Shown: piece by piece, positions 53,422 to 62,540 of the stretch
Numbering within the stretch: position 1 is the first letter of the stretch
How the letters are laid out: each line of letters opens with the position of its first letter
Source of the DNA: Dioscorea cayenensis subsp. rotundata
Lineage: Eukaryota; Streptophyta; Magnoliopsida; Dioscoreales; Dioscoreaceae
Length of the DNA stretch: 64,000 nucleotides
Direction of reading: 5' to 3'
NCBI RefSeq assembly: GCF_009730915.1
Contig: NC_052477.1
Location: 28,964,420-29,028,419 of the forward strand
The notes under the pieces: generated by a model
What the model was told of the DNA's origin: nothing
Databases searched by the model: none
Seen by the model: the letters and a program-made list of their open reading frames with translations, nothing else
Translations under genes and position numbers: made by a program

Positions 53422-54530
53422 TGAGAGAGAGAGAGAGAGCAAAACAACAACATATGAAAGTGAAGAAATTGAAAAGAAAGGATTACTGATTTTATGTTTA
53501 TTATCTTCGAGCTTACATTACACATCATCACATAAGGTAATAACTACCCAAAAATGAGTATTGATCTTTTGCAGCCGAAAAAGTGCATGATAGTATTCCA
53601 CTACTCAGCCGAATACTTTCCTTGATGCACATCCAAACGGCCATTGCCAATCAAACAAGATTGCCTCAAGCCTAGATGACATGCATCATTGCCAAAGTTC
53701 TCTCGTGAACACATGAATATCAAGGACAACATTGGTGCAAAACAGTTTGCCTTTACGTTATGTCCACCATTGAGATGATTTAGATTTAACCATAAACCTA
53801 GAACTCGAATTCCACTACTCAGCACACAGAAAATGTTTATACTAACAATTAAAGATTTGTGTAATATAGTTGGGTATTTCTTGTTTAGAGCCATCACCAA
53901 CAAACAAACATTTAACATGTGGTGAGCTATCTTGAGATGGTGAGAATGATATACTCTGAACTTAAGAACTTCAAGACAGGTAATAGACTTTTAAAAACAT
54001 TATCTATTATAGACAACTCAAGTGAAATTCAGTCACCGATCAACAGAAGCAAAATACAGCTAAGACAAGCTAAAATATATCTAAATACTAATAGAATAGG
54101 ACAGCAAAAAAAAGACAAGCTAAAATACATCTAAATACTAATAAAATAGGACAGCAAAAACCTCTATTCCATAGGCTCTCATTATTTCTAAATCAATACC
54201 ATCAACAACAGCAAAAACACATTAAGACCAAAATCCAAGATTTCAATATAAATCACAGAATTAGCCGTCATACTGATACAATGGCAAACAAGAACGAGCA
54301 CAACATCAAGAACTAAGGAAATAAGTCCAAAACAACAGCATTGTCAAATTATAATAACTCCAAAAATAAAAAAGAATCAAAATTTTTGATAAATAACCCT
54401 AAAATTCGCGTCTATCTTCCTCATCATACCTTCTTAGTACGCGAATCGCCCTTCTTTCTCTTCTTGGGATCCCGGGGCTCCTCCTCCTCCTCCTCCTCAT
54501 CGAAGTCCTCTCCATCATCATCATCACCGC

Positions 54531-54563
<33 letters not shown>

Positions 54564-54753
54564 ACTCCTCATCCCCTTCCACCATTTCCTCATCAGAGCC
54601 TCCATCCCGATCACCAGAGTCGTCACCATCAGGGTAGATCTCCGGATCGTGTACAAGTAGCGCAGTGAGGCCATTTGCGAGATGGAGAACTCGATACAAC
54701 CGCCGATCAGCCGGCGACTTGATCACCAGGTCATCCGGCGAGCAAGAACCCAT
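26907..54753 (-). CDS. Nardilysin-like M16 zinc metallopeptidase
   Basis: M16 (insulinase-family) enzymes cut peptides inside a closed chamber; nardilysins prefer dibasic sites. Nineteen exons join in frame to 1,029 residues, the expected plant length: 54430-54753, 53237-53312, 51975-52021, 51359-51471, 51089-51162, 50901-50996, 50701-50820, 50314-50547, 48964-49112, 47246-47402, 45964-46119, 45467-45846, 44885-45034, 43914-44096, 43549-43752, 43103-43209, 42802-42955, 41855-41976 and 26907-27150. An acidic run (about 65-95, poly-D then poly-E) precedes the catalytic domain, the hallmark of nardilysin. The inverted zinc site HFLEH is at 131-135 and the third ligand is probably Glu212 (AVDSEFNQ). 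C-terminal M16 landmarks include [28 protein letters not shown] and the end FYPFLC. I chose ATG 54753 (MGSCSPDD) over the in-frame 54891 because a TATA box lies between them. Intron 18 is 14.7 kb because of LINE insertions. Confidence 0.95.
28017..28033 (+). repeat. Left 17-bp target-site duplication of the LINE block
   Basis: AACTACTTTTGAGGCAA, identical to 41645-41661. The pair brackets the whole 13.6-kb LINE block in intron 18 of the protease gene and fits target-primed reverse transcription. Confidence 0.9.
31623..32192 (+). mobile_element. Solo LTR with 5-bp TSD
   Basis: 570 bp starting TGATGCAGCGG and ending CCCCGCATCA, so TG...CA with the 6-bp inverted end TGATGC/GCATCA. The flanks are identical CTAAT at 31618-31622 and 32193-32197. 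It is non-coding and contains an AATAAA at about 31790 on the plus strand. With no internal region or second LTR it reads as a solo LTR left by recombination; a small non-autonomous element is the alternative. It interrupts the LINE RT just after the GPDG block. Confidence 0.85.
32694..33564. mobile_element. hAT-type MITE with GC-rich ends and 8-bp TSD
   Basis: 871 bp with ends TAGGGATGTAA(G/A)TGG as terminal inverted repeats. It is flanked by ATTGCGCA (32686-32693) and ATTGCACA (33565-33572), an 8-bp duplication with one change. About 150 bp at each end is very GC-rich and made of GGGGAATCCCCGC-like palindromes; the centre is AT-rich with no gene. It splits the LINE RT between the QRDPL block and the YADD block. 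Confidence 0.88.
39187..40740 (+). repeat. Tandem duplication inside the second LINE
   Basis: A segment of about 342 bp (39187-39528, starting GTATCTGATTTAATTGTTAA) is repeated from about 39529 (GTATCTGATTTTATTATTAA). It includes GGATTTGGATTGGGATA and GGTTGCTCCAAAGATTAGG. The second copy is split by the 871-bp element at 39774-40644 and resumes at GGCAGCTATAGGTTGCTCC. Confidence 0.8.
39774..40644. mobile_element. TIR element inside the LINE duplication
   Basis: About 871 bp. The left end GAAGCATGGACATGG is inverted at the right end (CGTGTTCATGCTTC). Both subterminal regions are rich in GACACG/CGTGTC. Flanking host sequence is partly duplicated (GGCAACCTAT at 39765-39773 against GGCAGCTAT at 40651), which suggests a ~9-10 bp duplication, but a few extra bases (CCAATT) sit at the right junction, so the exact border and superfamily are uncertain. 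No gene inside. Confidence 0.65.
41645..41661 (+). repeat. Right 17-bp target-site duplication of the LINE block
   Basis: AACTACTTTTGAGGCAA, a perfect match to 28017-28033, directly after an A-run. Confidence 0.9.
42213..42441 (+). repeat. Tandem duplication in protease intron 17
   Basis: TTTATAACAGTACCATTTAC to ACAGATTTTGTAG-like text (about 115 bp) is repeated at once, with CATGTGATAAA and GAATCTCCAGAAATTACAGG in both. A looser ~110-bp repeat follows at about 42550-42760 (GTGAGCATACTGCTGA / CAAGCATACTGTTGA). Confidence 0.75.
46203..46648 (+). repeat. ~210-bp tandem duplication in protease intron 10
   Basis: TAAATAAAGTCAACAAGTC starts at about 46202 and again at 46412. The two units are nearly identical through GGATTTAGGCCAAACATTACC and ATAATCATCATTATCAGAT to CATAAGAAGAAGCTAAAAAC. 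The second unit has about 26 extra bases after GAGACCCTT. Confidence 0.88.
48035..48275 (+). repeat. ~112-bp tandem duplication in protease intron 9
   Basis: ACTTGATTGTCATTAAAAATC (48051) and ACTTGATTGCCATCAGAAACC (48163) begin two parallel units that share CTTTTGGCAT(A/G)GGATGGGA, AATTGAGAAATAAAAT-like text and GCTGATAAGC. Confidence 0.75.
51661..51700. repeat. (TA)20 microsatellite
   Basis: Forty bases of perfect TA in intron 3 of the protease gene. Confidence 0.95.
53393..53439. repeat. (GA)n microsatellite
   Basis: A GA run with one GT interruption, in intron 1 of the protease gene, about 80 bp upstream of exon 2. Confidence 0.95.
54064..54160 (+). repeat. 50-bp tandem duplication in protease intron 1
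   Basis: GACAAGCTAAAATATATCTA starts at 54064 and GACAAGCTAAAATACATCTA at 54114. Both continue with AATACTAATA(G/A)AATAGGACAG. Confidence 0.8.
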
Positions 54754-54860
54754 GCCTCTCCGGAGCAAGAGCTCGCGAGAGATCCCTCCCAACTCCCACG
54801 AACAAGAAACCCCAGAGAACACACCACCAGGCTCGACCGCTACCTTCGCCACCAACATAA

Positions 54861-54871
54861 GATATTTATAG
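54861..54871 (-). promoter_or_regulatory. TATA box of the protease gene
   Basis: Minus-strand CTATAAATATC about 110 bp upstream of ATG 54753. Transcription from it would start near 54835, downstream of the alternative in-frame ATG at 54891, which is why the shorter start is preferred. Confidence 0.6.
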
Positions 54872-54902
54872 AGGGTTTCAAGTATCTTCATCGTTTACTC
54901 TA

Positions 54903-55235
54903 ACAGCCGTCGGATGGAGATCGGACGGTCAAAGTTGACTATCCGTTATTTATATCGGATTTTGGTAATCTTGAGGAAAATTTAATAATTAACGAATATA
55001 ATAAATAATTTTTTGCCGTCAGATGGAGATCGGACGGCCGTCGATGACTAGCAGTTGTTGGTTTCGGGGCAATCTTGAACGTAATAATTAACGAATAATT
55101 TTTGGAATTTTGAACTTTCAAACAGCCGTTGGATGGATATCGGATGGCCAAAGATAAGTATCGGTTAATTGATATCGGATTTGGGTGATCTCGATGAAAA
55201 ACATTCTAATTTAATGAATGTAAATATGGGCACCG
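54903..55235. repeat. Three ~110-bp repeats upstream of the protease gene
   Basis: GCCGTCGGATGGAGATCGGACGG (first 20 bases GCCGTCGGATGGAGATCGGA, about 54906) recurs as GCCGTCAGATGGAGATCGGA (55016) and GCCGTTGGATGGATATCGGA (55126). Each is followed by similar text such as TATCGG(A/T)TTT(T/G)GG and GATCTC/ATCTTGA. GC-rich cores sit in AT-rich DNA directly behind the promoter. Confidence 0.75.
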
Positions 55236-55299
55236 TAATAATTTTCTTTCTAAAGATATATATATATTTAAAATGTGGATAAATTATTTCTATTATAAC

Positions 55300-56340
55300 A
55301 AGAAAGATTCAGCAATCCATGTGGAGGAGACAGAAGAAACAAACATCAAACCACTAGATATGGTAATACAACTCGAGCCAACAACAACAACAACAACAAC
55401 AAAGCAAGAGAAGTAAAGAGAGGAATAAAAGGCACCCACAGCATGAGGACCAAGAAACTCCAAACTATGACAGATGGTCACCATGGAATCCTCTCGTTTG
55501 CTCTAGCTAGAACCCTTTGAGATAGAAGAAAACGAGGACATCAGCATAGCATATGATCAATTTTCAAGATAAAGAGCATGAGCATGCAAGACATTAGTGT
55601 TGAATATGTAATCATTTCTAACAAACAAAATATTCCAAACAATCGCTTTCATAACTAAGTCTCCTATATCCCTCTTTGACTATCTCACTAGCGACCTCCA
55701 CGACTCCTACATGAAATAATCCCAATCTTGTCTAGCAAAAGGACAAAGGTGATCGACCGATTCAATCCCATAATGACACATCACGCAAGTAGCTGTCGAA
55801 TGCATATCTTCTTTTCCTCAGGTTCTCAAGGGAGAAAACATTATTCTTCCACACAAAGGCAATTGAAGAGGTTGATTTTCCTCTGGCAACTATTACGCCA
55901 AAAGAACCTCTCAACCGAGCAGCGCAAACCTCCATCATTCAAGAAAATATACAAGGATTTCACCTAGAATGGTACACCAAGAATGTACTGTTCCTAGTAA
56001 AGCATCTACCATTTTCTGTCTCTCATCTCCTCGACAAGTTCCCGCAAATGATTTCTGCAAGGCCAGGTATTTAAATTCTCTATGAATGGGGCCGCATCAA
56101 GAAGAAAAGCAAGCTCCGTCACATTGTCATTAGGATGATGATTATCTTTGTAAACCTCCGCCCACAAATACATGCCCGCTTTTTCATTTGAGCCAACAGT
56201 CTTTTCCAAAAAATAATTTCTTCTCTAGAATTGATGTTGTGTAAGATGCCTCCTCTAAGGGCCGGAATGCAACTAGAGATCAATATCACAGTAACAACTG
56301 TAGAATAAAGATCAATCTGAGTCATCTGACGGTAATGGAT
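55300..56340 (-). pseudogene. LINE 3' remnant (zinc-binding RT region)
   Basis: Minus-strand frames 56209-56006 and about 55900-55700 resemble the end of plant LINE ORF2. A stretch near 55760 reads C-x2-C-x7-H-x4-C (CVMCHYGIESVDHLCPFA), the usual zf-RVT pattern. Stops interrupt it. It is inverted relative to the LINEs in the protease intron. Confidence 0.6.
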
Positions 56341-58494
56341 TAAAAATTCGTTGTTGAAAAAAAAATAGTGAATATAAATAAGGAATATTCACAATTTCTT
56401 TCTAAATATATGTTTCTCCAAAAGATGCCTGTAATTTAGAAAATTTTATATTAGTATTTATTTTTTTTCAATAAAGGTGATGGCAGGGTCAAGAATCGAA
56501 GGGAATTCTGGGGCTCTAACTGTTGCATGAACATGTTCTTCCAAGTTTGATGAATCAAAGGGAATTCAAGCTACCATTGACAATAGATATCATAACACAT
56601 AACTTGTTCTTATGAGATTCCTGGATATATAGATGGTCAAAAGAATAGCATGTGGTTGATTTTTATTATAATTAAGAGGCTCAAAATGGTTTTTTTTTGC
56701 TTGTAATCAAGACCATCTCATCAAGAGGTCCACATCACCGCCATGGACAAAGCAATATGTTATTCGAAAGATATAGCTAAAATGACTTCAATTTTAAAAC
56801 TCAAAATCACACAATAAAGACAAGTGGTCAGTGGTTTTCCACTGTCATGTGACAAAACACACATGTAACATGGATGAACCATCACGACCATGCTTCTATA
56901 AGTTGTTAAAAATAAGAGTTTTATTATCTCATGCTAGTCAAGAAGATAAGTTGATTTTGGTGAATAATTAGTTCTTCATCATTAAGGAATTTATAGAAAA
57001 ACTTGATTGAGAATCCTCTTATACATAGAGGCTCCAGACTTTATAATCCTCAAGATTAGAGGAAAAAGATTGAATGGAATCATACAGGATCCGCATATTA
57101 ATTAGAGAAATCAACATGGCCGAACAAACCAAAGCTATTAAAAAAATCTCTGAAGAAAGTCTTTGTTCAAGATTCATGGGTGGTGGAACACATGGAAAAG
57201 CTTAGGAAATATGTCCTTGGGAGCTTATAGCTATTTAGTCGATTATCACACCAGAAAAAAGATGGAGGCACCATCATGGATAATTGGAGTTAGGCAAGCC
57301 TAAACATAAGCAAGGCATGAGAGAACATGCCCAAAAGAACTATTCCCTCTAAGGCAAGTCAGCATGTAATTAGTCCCACAGGGGATTATAGAGGAGATAA
57401 TTGAAATGTATCACTTTGGCCCAACACCCTTGTTGACTAAAGCAAAATTTTCACCCCCACTTTCCCGGTAAAGCCAAAAATCTCAAAGATTAATGATTCT
57501 ATCCTATTTGCTCTTGCAAATGTGATGCCATATCATCAATTAAAATATTTTTGAACTCAAATCACATCCTCTCATAGGAATTCTTCATGACATATTTTGT
57601 CAATTTATTGACTTAAGAAAATAATTTATATACTGACATCTAGCTAGTATATCAGGATGATCAACCTCCTACTAATGAGTTTTATGTGTTTTTATGCTTT
57701 CTTTGTTCACTGTTCTCCTCATCTCTAGTGAGAATTACAGTTCTCTACTTTGTTAGTTTTACTTATCGCTTCTGTTTTTTAAACTTTGTACTATCATGTT
57801 TCTCTTTTTTTTTTAATAAATTAGTAGTTTAATTATCCACATGAGTTTTTTCAAAAAGTCTTAACAAGAGTGTTTTTTGAAAACTAATTATAGAAGTGGG
57901 TATAGAGGAGAATAGTGCTTTAATTTCCTCTTGATCTTGTCATTGTTGTACTTAAAAAAAAAAAACGTCAATTGAATCAAAATTATATATTTTCCTCAAG
58001 AAAATTGCTTTTATATCCACTATAAAAGTAAAAAATTTCTATCATATTTTTTTATAAAAATCATATTTAACCTCATCAAATATCTATATCTTACATATAA
58101 AACATTATTTTGCTATATAAAATTCTGTGGAAAGCCGATGAAAGTCGTATGTACCTTTATGTTATATATATAACTGATATTTATTTTATTAACAACAACT
58201 AGAAAATTATAATGCAACTAAGTTTATCTATTGATACTTGTACATGTATATCGATATAAAATGAGGTAAGTACTGATTGGCAAAATTTCTCACATTTGGT
58301 AACCGCCCACAACCAAAAGATGATAATTAATTAATTACATCTTGGATAACTACTACCTGTTCAAAATTAGGATAAACATCCATGACATAAACTTGACATC
58401 CTCTTAAGTCTTTATCCCAACATCATGCTTTTAAATCCCATTGATATATGTTCATGTACAATTTGACTGTTTTGTCTTTTGAAGAATTTTGTCA

Positions 58495-58528
<34 letters not shown>

Positions 58529-58815
58529 TATTTTTATTATTTTTATTATTTTAATACTATGGACAAAAATTAATTTTTATTCAAATTCACCGTATATTAG
58601 CATATAATTATAATACGCTTAACAGGGGTTTTTGCTTCAATATGATAATCTCTACCTAAGGCCATTTGTTTGAATACCCTTGTAAAGTTAAAAATTAATG
58701 ATATATTCTTATAAAAAAATTGCTTATGTTCCACTAACCCGTTTTCAAATAGATTAATTTGAAACATAAAAATAAAAAAAATAGAAATGCTAATGCATCC
58801 CTCTAACTACTTTTG

Positions 58816-58848
<33 letters not shown>

Positions 58849-58865
58849 TCATTCTTTTATGTCAG

Positions 58866-58898
<33 letters not shown>

Positions 58899-59090
58899 AG
58901 ATTAATTAAAGTTCTAACTAGTGACAATACAATAATGAAAAATAGAAATTTGTAAAAGATACACAAGCAAACACCCATTTTAGGAGTATTTCATCTTAAT
59001 TTATGCATGATAACTTCAGTATAATTTTTTTTTAAAAAAAAAAAACAAGAGATCGATGGGTATATCAGTAAATGCACATTTTTCCAAGAG
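56341..59090. other. Intergenic, AT-rich, possible LINE tail
   Basis: No gene found. About 57660-57840 is T-rich and ends with TTTGTACTATCATG, TTTAATAAATTAG and ATTATCCACATGAG, like the tails near 15640 and 62400. (TTA)n runs lie at 58499-58528 and 58816-58848, and (TA)n at 58867-58896. Confidence 0.45.
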
Positions 59091-59092
59091 AT

Positions 59093-59101
59093 CTATATAT
59101 G
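59093..59101 (+). promoter_or_regulatory. TATA box of the lipid-transfer-like gene
   Basis: CTATATATGA about 105 bp upstream of the ATG at 59201, leaving room for a leader of about 75 bases. Confidence 0.6.
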
Positions 59102-59200
59102 AACCCTAAGCACCTCACAATATCACACCAAAGCCTCTATCAATTAATCCATACCTCTCCCTGTTCCTTAAGAGCTCAATCAAGATCATAAAGAGCAAGC

Positions 59201-59747
59201 ATGGCCATAACCAAAACACCATCCTCCATGACCACACCATTGTTAATGGTGTTTGCTTTCATCCTCATCACCATCATGTACTCCATCCAAAGAGCTTCAT
59301 CTTGTGATGAGCAAAGTTATTATCCATCAGCTTGTGATGAGGTGACTTCTTATCTTAAGCCTTGCATTTTGCTCGATGAAAAATCCGATGCCGGCTCATC
59401 GCCGGAGTGTTGCGAAGGTGTTGAAGGGATACTAGAGTACAATTATTACAACACCTTGGCTCTCAGAGAAATATGTGCATGCATTCAACAAGATACTGAT
59501 CTTTATGCCGTCCTTGATAAGCTCCCTGAAGCATGTGATAATTCGTTCGATTTATCCTATATCTGTAGCAGGTGTGTATCTTTATTTTTAATATTTAATT
59601 TTTAGCTCTTTTTAGAGTTTTTGTTTGGTTTGAGTTTTTTTTCCATGAGCTTAACAAATATATAGGTTTGTATCTTATTTTTTTTTTTAATTTCTTTTTA
59701 ATTTCTTTTTTATTTAAATTTGTTAATTTACATGCAGATTTGGCTGA
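59201..59747 (+). CDS. Non-specific lipid-transfer-like protein
   Basis: Secreted eight-cysteine proteins of this family hold lipids in a helical cavity, in the cell wall or apoplast. Two exons (59201-59571 and 59738-59747) give 126 residues. Residues about 13-34 form a hydrophobic signal segment. The mature part has Cys at 35, 45, 55, 70, 71, 92, 94, 112 and 122. C45-x9-C55-x14-CC-x20-C-x-C-x17-C-x9-C is close to the type-I nsLTP pattern. Cys35 is extra. The intron lies a few codons before the stop, the usual place in LTP genes; without splicing the frame runs on 11 codons to a stop at 59605. The last loops are shorter than in standard type-I LTPs, so lipid preference cannot be read from sequence. 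Confidence 0.8.
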
Positions 59748-60437
59748 GCTACGTAGAAGGCTGCATGGTGAAGTACGTGTGTCTGTGTTTGTGTTGAATA
59801 ATGAAAGCTGGCTTATCAGTAATCTCTCTTGTTTGTCCTTCATAAGTATTGTTGTTTTCTATTGTCTTGCTTTTGGTGAAATCTACACAATATGTATTGT
59901 AGATTTGTAACATGTTATTATTAAATAACGTCTTGTTTAAATAATTAATTAACTGTTATATATTAAATATGAAAGAAATATATATACATATATAAATGAT
60001 ATATAGACACTTTGTGCTAGATGTGATATTTGGCATAGGTTTTTTCTCAATTCGGTGTTAAGATTACTAATAACTAATTTCTCCGAGGAAGTCATACACA
60101 TAGCTTTCTTCTCCACATTACTCAACTTTTATGTACATGAGTACACTAAATTTAGTCTGATAAATTAAGAGGGCAGTTGAAGCAGTCACATCCATGACAC
60201 TAAACTTCCATTGAGAAGAGCATGAAATGACTTAATTAATACATTAATAAATAACTCATCAATTGGCTAGTCCTTGTGATTTAGTCCATATTAATTACTT
60301 AATTAATATAACACAACTCTCAAATAATAATTAATCAAGACAATATTATTGAAGCTCCTTTTAGAAATTTTTTTTCATGTAATGTTATCAACTTCATTCA
60401 TGAAATTTGAAGAGATCAACTAGCTCCTCTAATTAGA
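59748..60437. other. 3' flank between convergent genes
   Basis: AT-rich 3' regions of the lipid-transfer-like gene (plus) and the cysteine-rich gene (minus), which converge here. No other gene seen. Confidence 0.5.
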
Positions 60438-61734
60438 TCAACGCCGTTCGCCTTTCCCGCTCCTCGGACCCTTCTCTGCCCAAATGAGCTCCTGCTGCTT
60501 CACTGAACTTGGATATGTCCAGCATGGCCCACTGTTTCCTGCCCTTTGAATGTACCTGTAATTACATACATATATAAATTAACATATTAGTATCTCATTA
60601 ATTAATTTCTAAGTGTTATGAAAATATTGAGATATATATATATATATATATATACTTTTGGCTAAATCTTCTTCCCAAACAATCAAGACATTTTCTTCCT
60701 TCAGCCATTGATCCCATGCCCACTGGTACACAGTTCCTGCAGTAAACTCTCCCACAAACCTGCAGTTTTTCAGTATAGACGTTAAATTATTTTTGTGTAT
60801 TATCATAGTGCATCTACAGGATATAATGATTAAGAATGAATATATATATATATATATATAATTCTTCTCAAATTAGTATTTAATAGTTTCTCTTCTCAAT
60901 AGGTTAAATTTTTATCATGTGGCCTTCCAATCAGATGCTCATCCTATAAAAAACCATGAATATAAACCCCATTAATGTAGACTTAAAAATTTGTAGAAGA
61001 AACACTTAAACAAAGAACTTTATTAATAAAAAAATGAAGAAAACCAAAATTTTAATTAGATGAAGGTGTAGGATATATTCAAACCTTTATCATTATCACT
61101 ATTATTATTGATAAACCTTTTTATATATAAGAATGTTTCAAAACTATACTTTTAGTTACCCTCTATTGCTAAGTAAAAATTCATAATTCTATTTGCTTCT
61201 AAATTTAACTTTAAATCAAAATAAACAATATTAATATATTCAACAATTATAAGCTTAATTGAAACTATGAAGACTCACCAAGCAACGATGGCGAAACAAG
61301 TGTATATATCTGTTACACAAGGAGCATAAATTAGTATGAGGTATTCCTGGCCTTGCCTTCCTTCTTCCTCCTCTTTGCTTTTTCTCCTCTTCTTCTTCTT
61401 CTTCTTCTTCTTCTCTCAAATGAGCTGAACTCATCATGTGATTAATATTATTAACACTGTTGAGGTGGTATTGTTCATGGAATATTATTGTACTGTGAGG
61501 TATCTTTGATTCTGCAGATATATTCTTCTTCTTCTTCTTCTTCATGTCTTGGTCTTGTTGGGTGATTTCTTGATGAAGTTTGGGATTCATGGAGATGACC
61601 TTCTTCTCTTCAGGCTCAGCTTGTTGCATGCTTGCAAAGTCTTTGAAGGTGAGATCAACTGACTCATCTGGGATGCCACCGTAGAGTTCTTCTAGCTCTT
61701 GCATTGCTTTCATCACCGTTCTTCCATCCCCCAT
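60438..61734 (-). CDS. Cysteine-rich zinc-finger-like protein (XLG-like domain)
   Basis: Three exons (61279-61734, 60656-60759, 60438-60555) join in frame to 225 residues. The N-terminus (MGDGRTVMKAMQELEELYGG) is followed by a low-complexity middle with poly-K (about residue 65-70) and poly-E (about 108-117) from trinucleotide repeats. The conserved part starts at residue 137: C137-x2-C140, C151-x2-C154, C159-x2-C162, then GMGSMAEGRKC176-x2-C179-LGRRFSQKYIQRAG. The four CxxC pairs probably bind zinc. The same cysteine-rich block occurs in plant extra-large G proteins and small relatives; no GTPase domain is present here. The biochemical role is unknown. Intron 2 begins GTATATAT, directly in a (TA)n run. 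In another frame exon 2 reads VGEFTAGTVYQWAW, which is not the coding frame. Confidence 0.82.
60628..60655. repeat. (TA)n microsatellite on a splice donor
   Basis: About 22-24 bases of TA that begin with the GT of the intron 2 donor (minus strand, 60655-60654) of the cysteine-rich gene. Confidence 0.85.
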
Positions 61735-61748
61735 TCTTCTCTAATTCT

Positions 61749-61775
61749 TTGTGTGTGTGTGTGTGTGTGTGTGTT
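61749..61775. repeat. (GT)12 microsatellite in a 5' leader
   Basis: A perfect TG/GT run 15-40 bases upstream of the ATG of the cysteine-rich gene; on the sense (minus) strand it reads as CA repeats. Confidence 0.9.
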
Positions 61776-62119
61776 TGAGAGAAAAGAGGAGGAGAAAACA
61801 ATAGCCAACTAGTTATATTCTAAGTTTCTAACTTCTACAAGCCGGCCATTGTGTGATTTTAAATGCATTTCTTTATCTTAAAACTATATTTTTCAGAATT
61901 AAATAAAACCATAATTTTGAAATTGTTCAACCATCTTGAAATTCAAGGATTCAACTATTGGTATTTGCTATTTTAAGGTTGAATGTTCGTGTCCCATCTA
62001 GAAAGAGGGTCTAAACTCAATTCATACAAGTTTAAGAGTACATATGTATTAAGGTAATAAGTCCATTTCTATATATGTTCTTTATAATTATTTTATTTGC
62101 ACTTTTGTAAAAAAAGATA

Positions 62120-62460
62120 ATTTCAAGTACCTTTGCACTGAAGCATTTCAGAAGATTAAGCGCTCCCTCAACTTCATGAGCATCAGAGGAGCAAACTTCA
62201 ACGGCAATTCAGAGCATAATCTAAACCTGGAGTAGTTCTCTACTCTTCCTCCTGGCTCGGGAAGGCCTTTGCTATCAGGCGGTAGTCTTTGTTGACAGAA
62301 TTTCCTTCACCTGGTTCTTGTTATTTTTGTTCAGTTTTTTTCTACTCACTTCTAATGAGAGTCTGTTGTATGTTTTTCTTTTGTCTTTCTTCGTTTTGTA
62401 CTGTATGTTTTTTTATTTTTTTATTAAAATAATATTTTATCCACTTTTATCAAAAATATA
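62120..62460 (+). mobile_element. Probable LINE 3' tail
   Basis: T-rich text with CTTCGTTTTGTACTGTATG, then TTATTAAAATAATATTTTATCC and a (TA)n run. It resembles the 3' UTR of the intact-ended LINE at 35220-35360 (TTTGTACCTCCTTG ... GAATAAAAAG). Coding remnants upstream are not clear. Confidence 0.4.
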
Positions 62461-62540
62461 TATATTATATATGGGTTTGTGTTGTTCCAAAGACGATAAT
62501 TACATTGAATGGAAGCTTATATAATATACAGATAACAGTG

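Noticed and set aside
54399-54674. Poly-Met/Arg frame overlapping the acidic exon
   Set aside because: Frame shadow of the GAT/GAG codon repeats of the protease.
54754-54891. Longer N-terminus of the protease from ATG 54891
   Set aside because: A TATA box (54861-54871) lies inside it and the conserved [10 protein letters not shown] start follows the downstream ATG at 54753.
60609-60806. Open frame VGEFTAGTVYQWAWDQWL on the minus strand
   Set aside because: It is exon 2 of the cysteine-rich gene read in the wrong frame; the spliced frame gives VCGRVYCRNCV.
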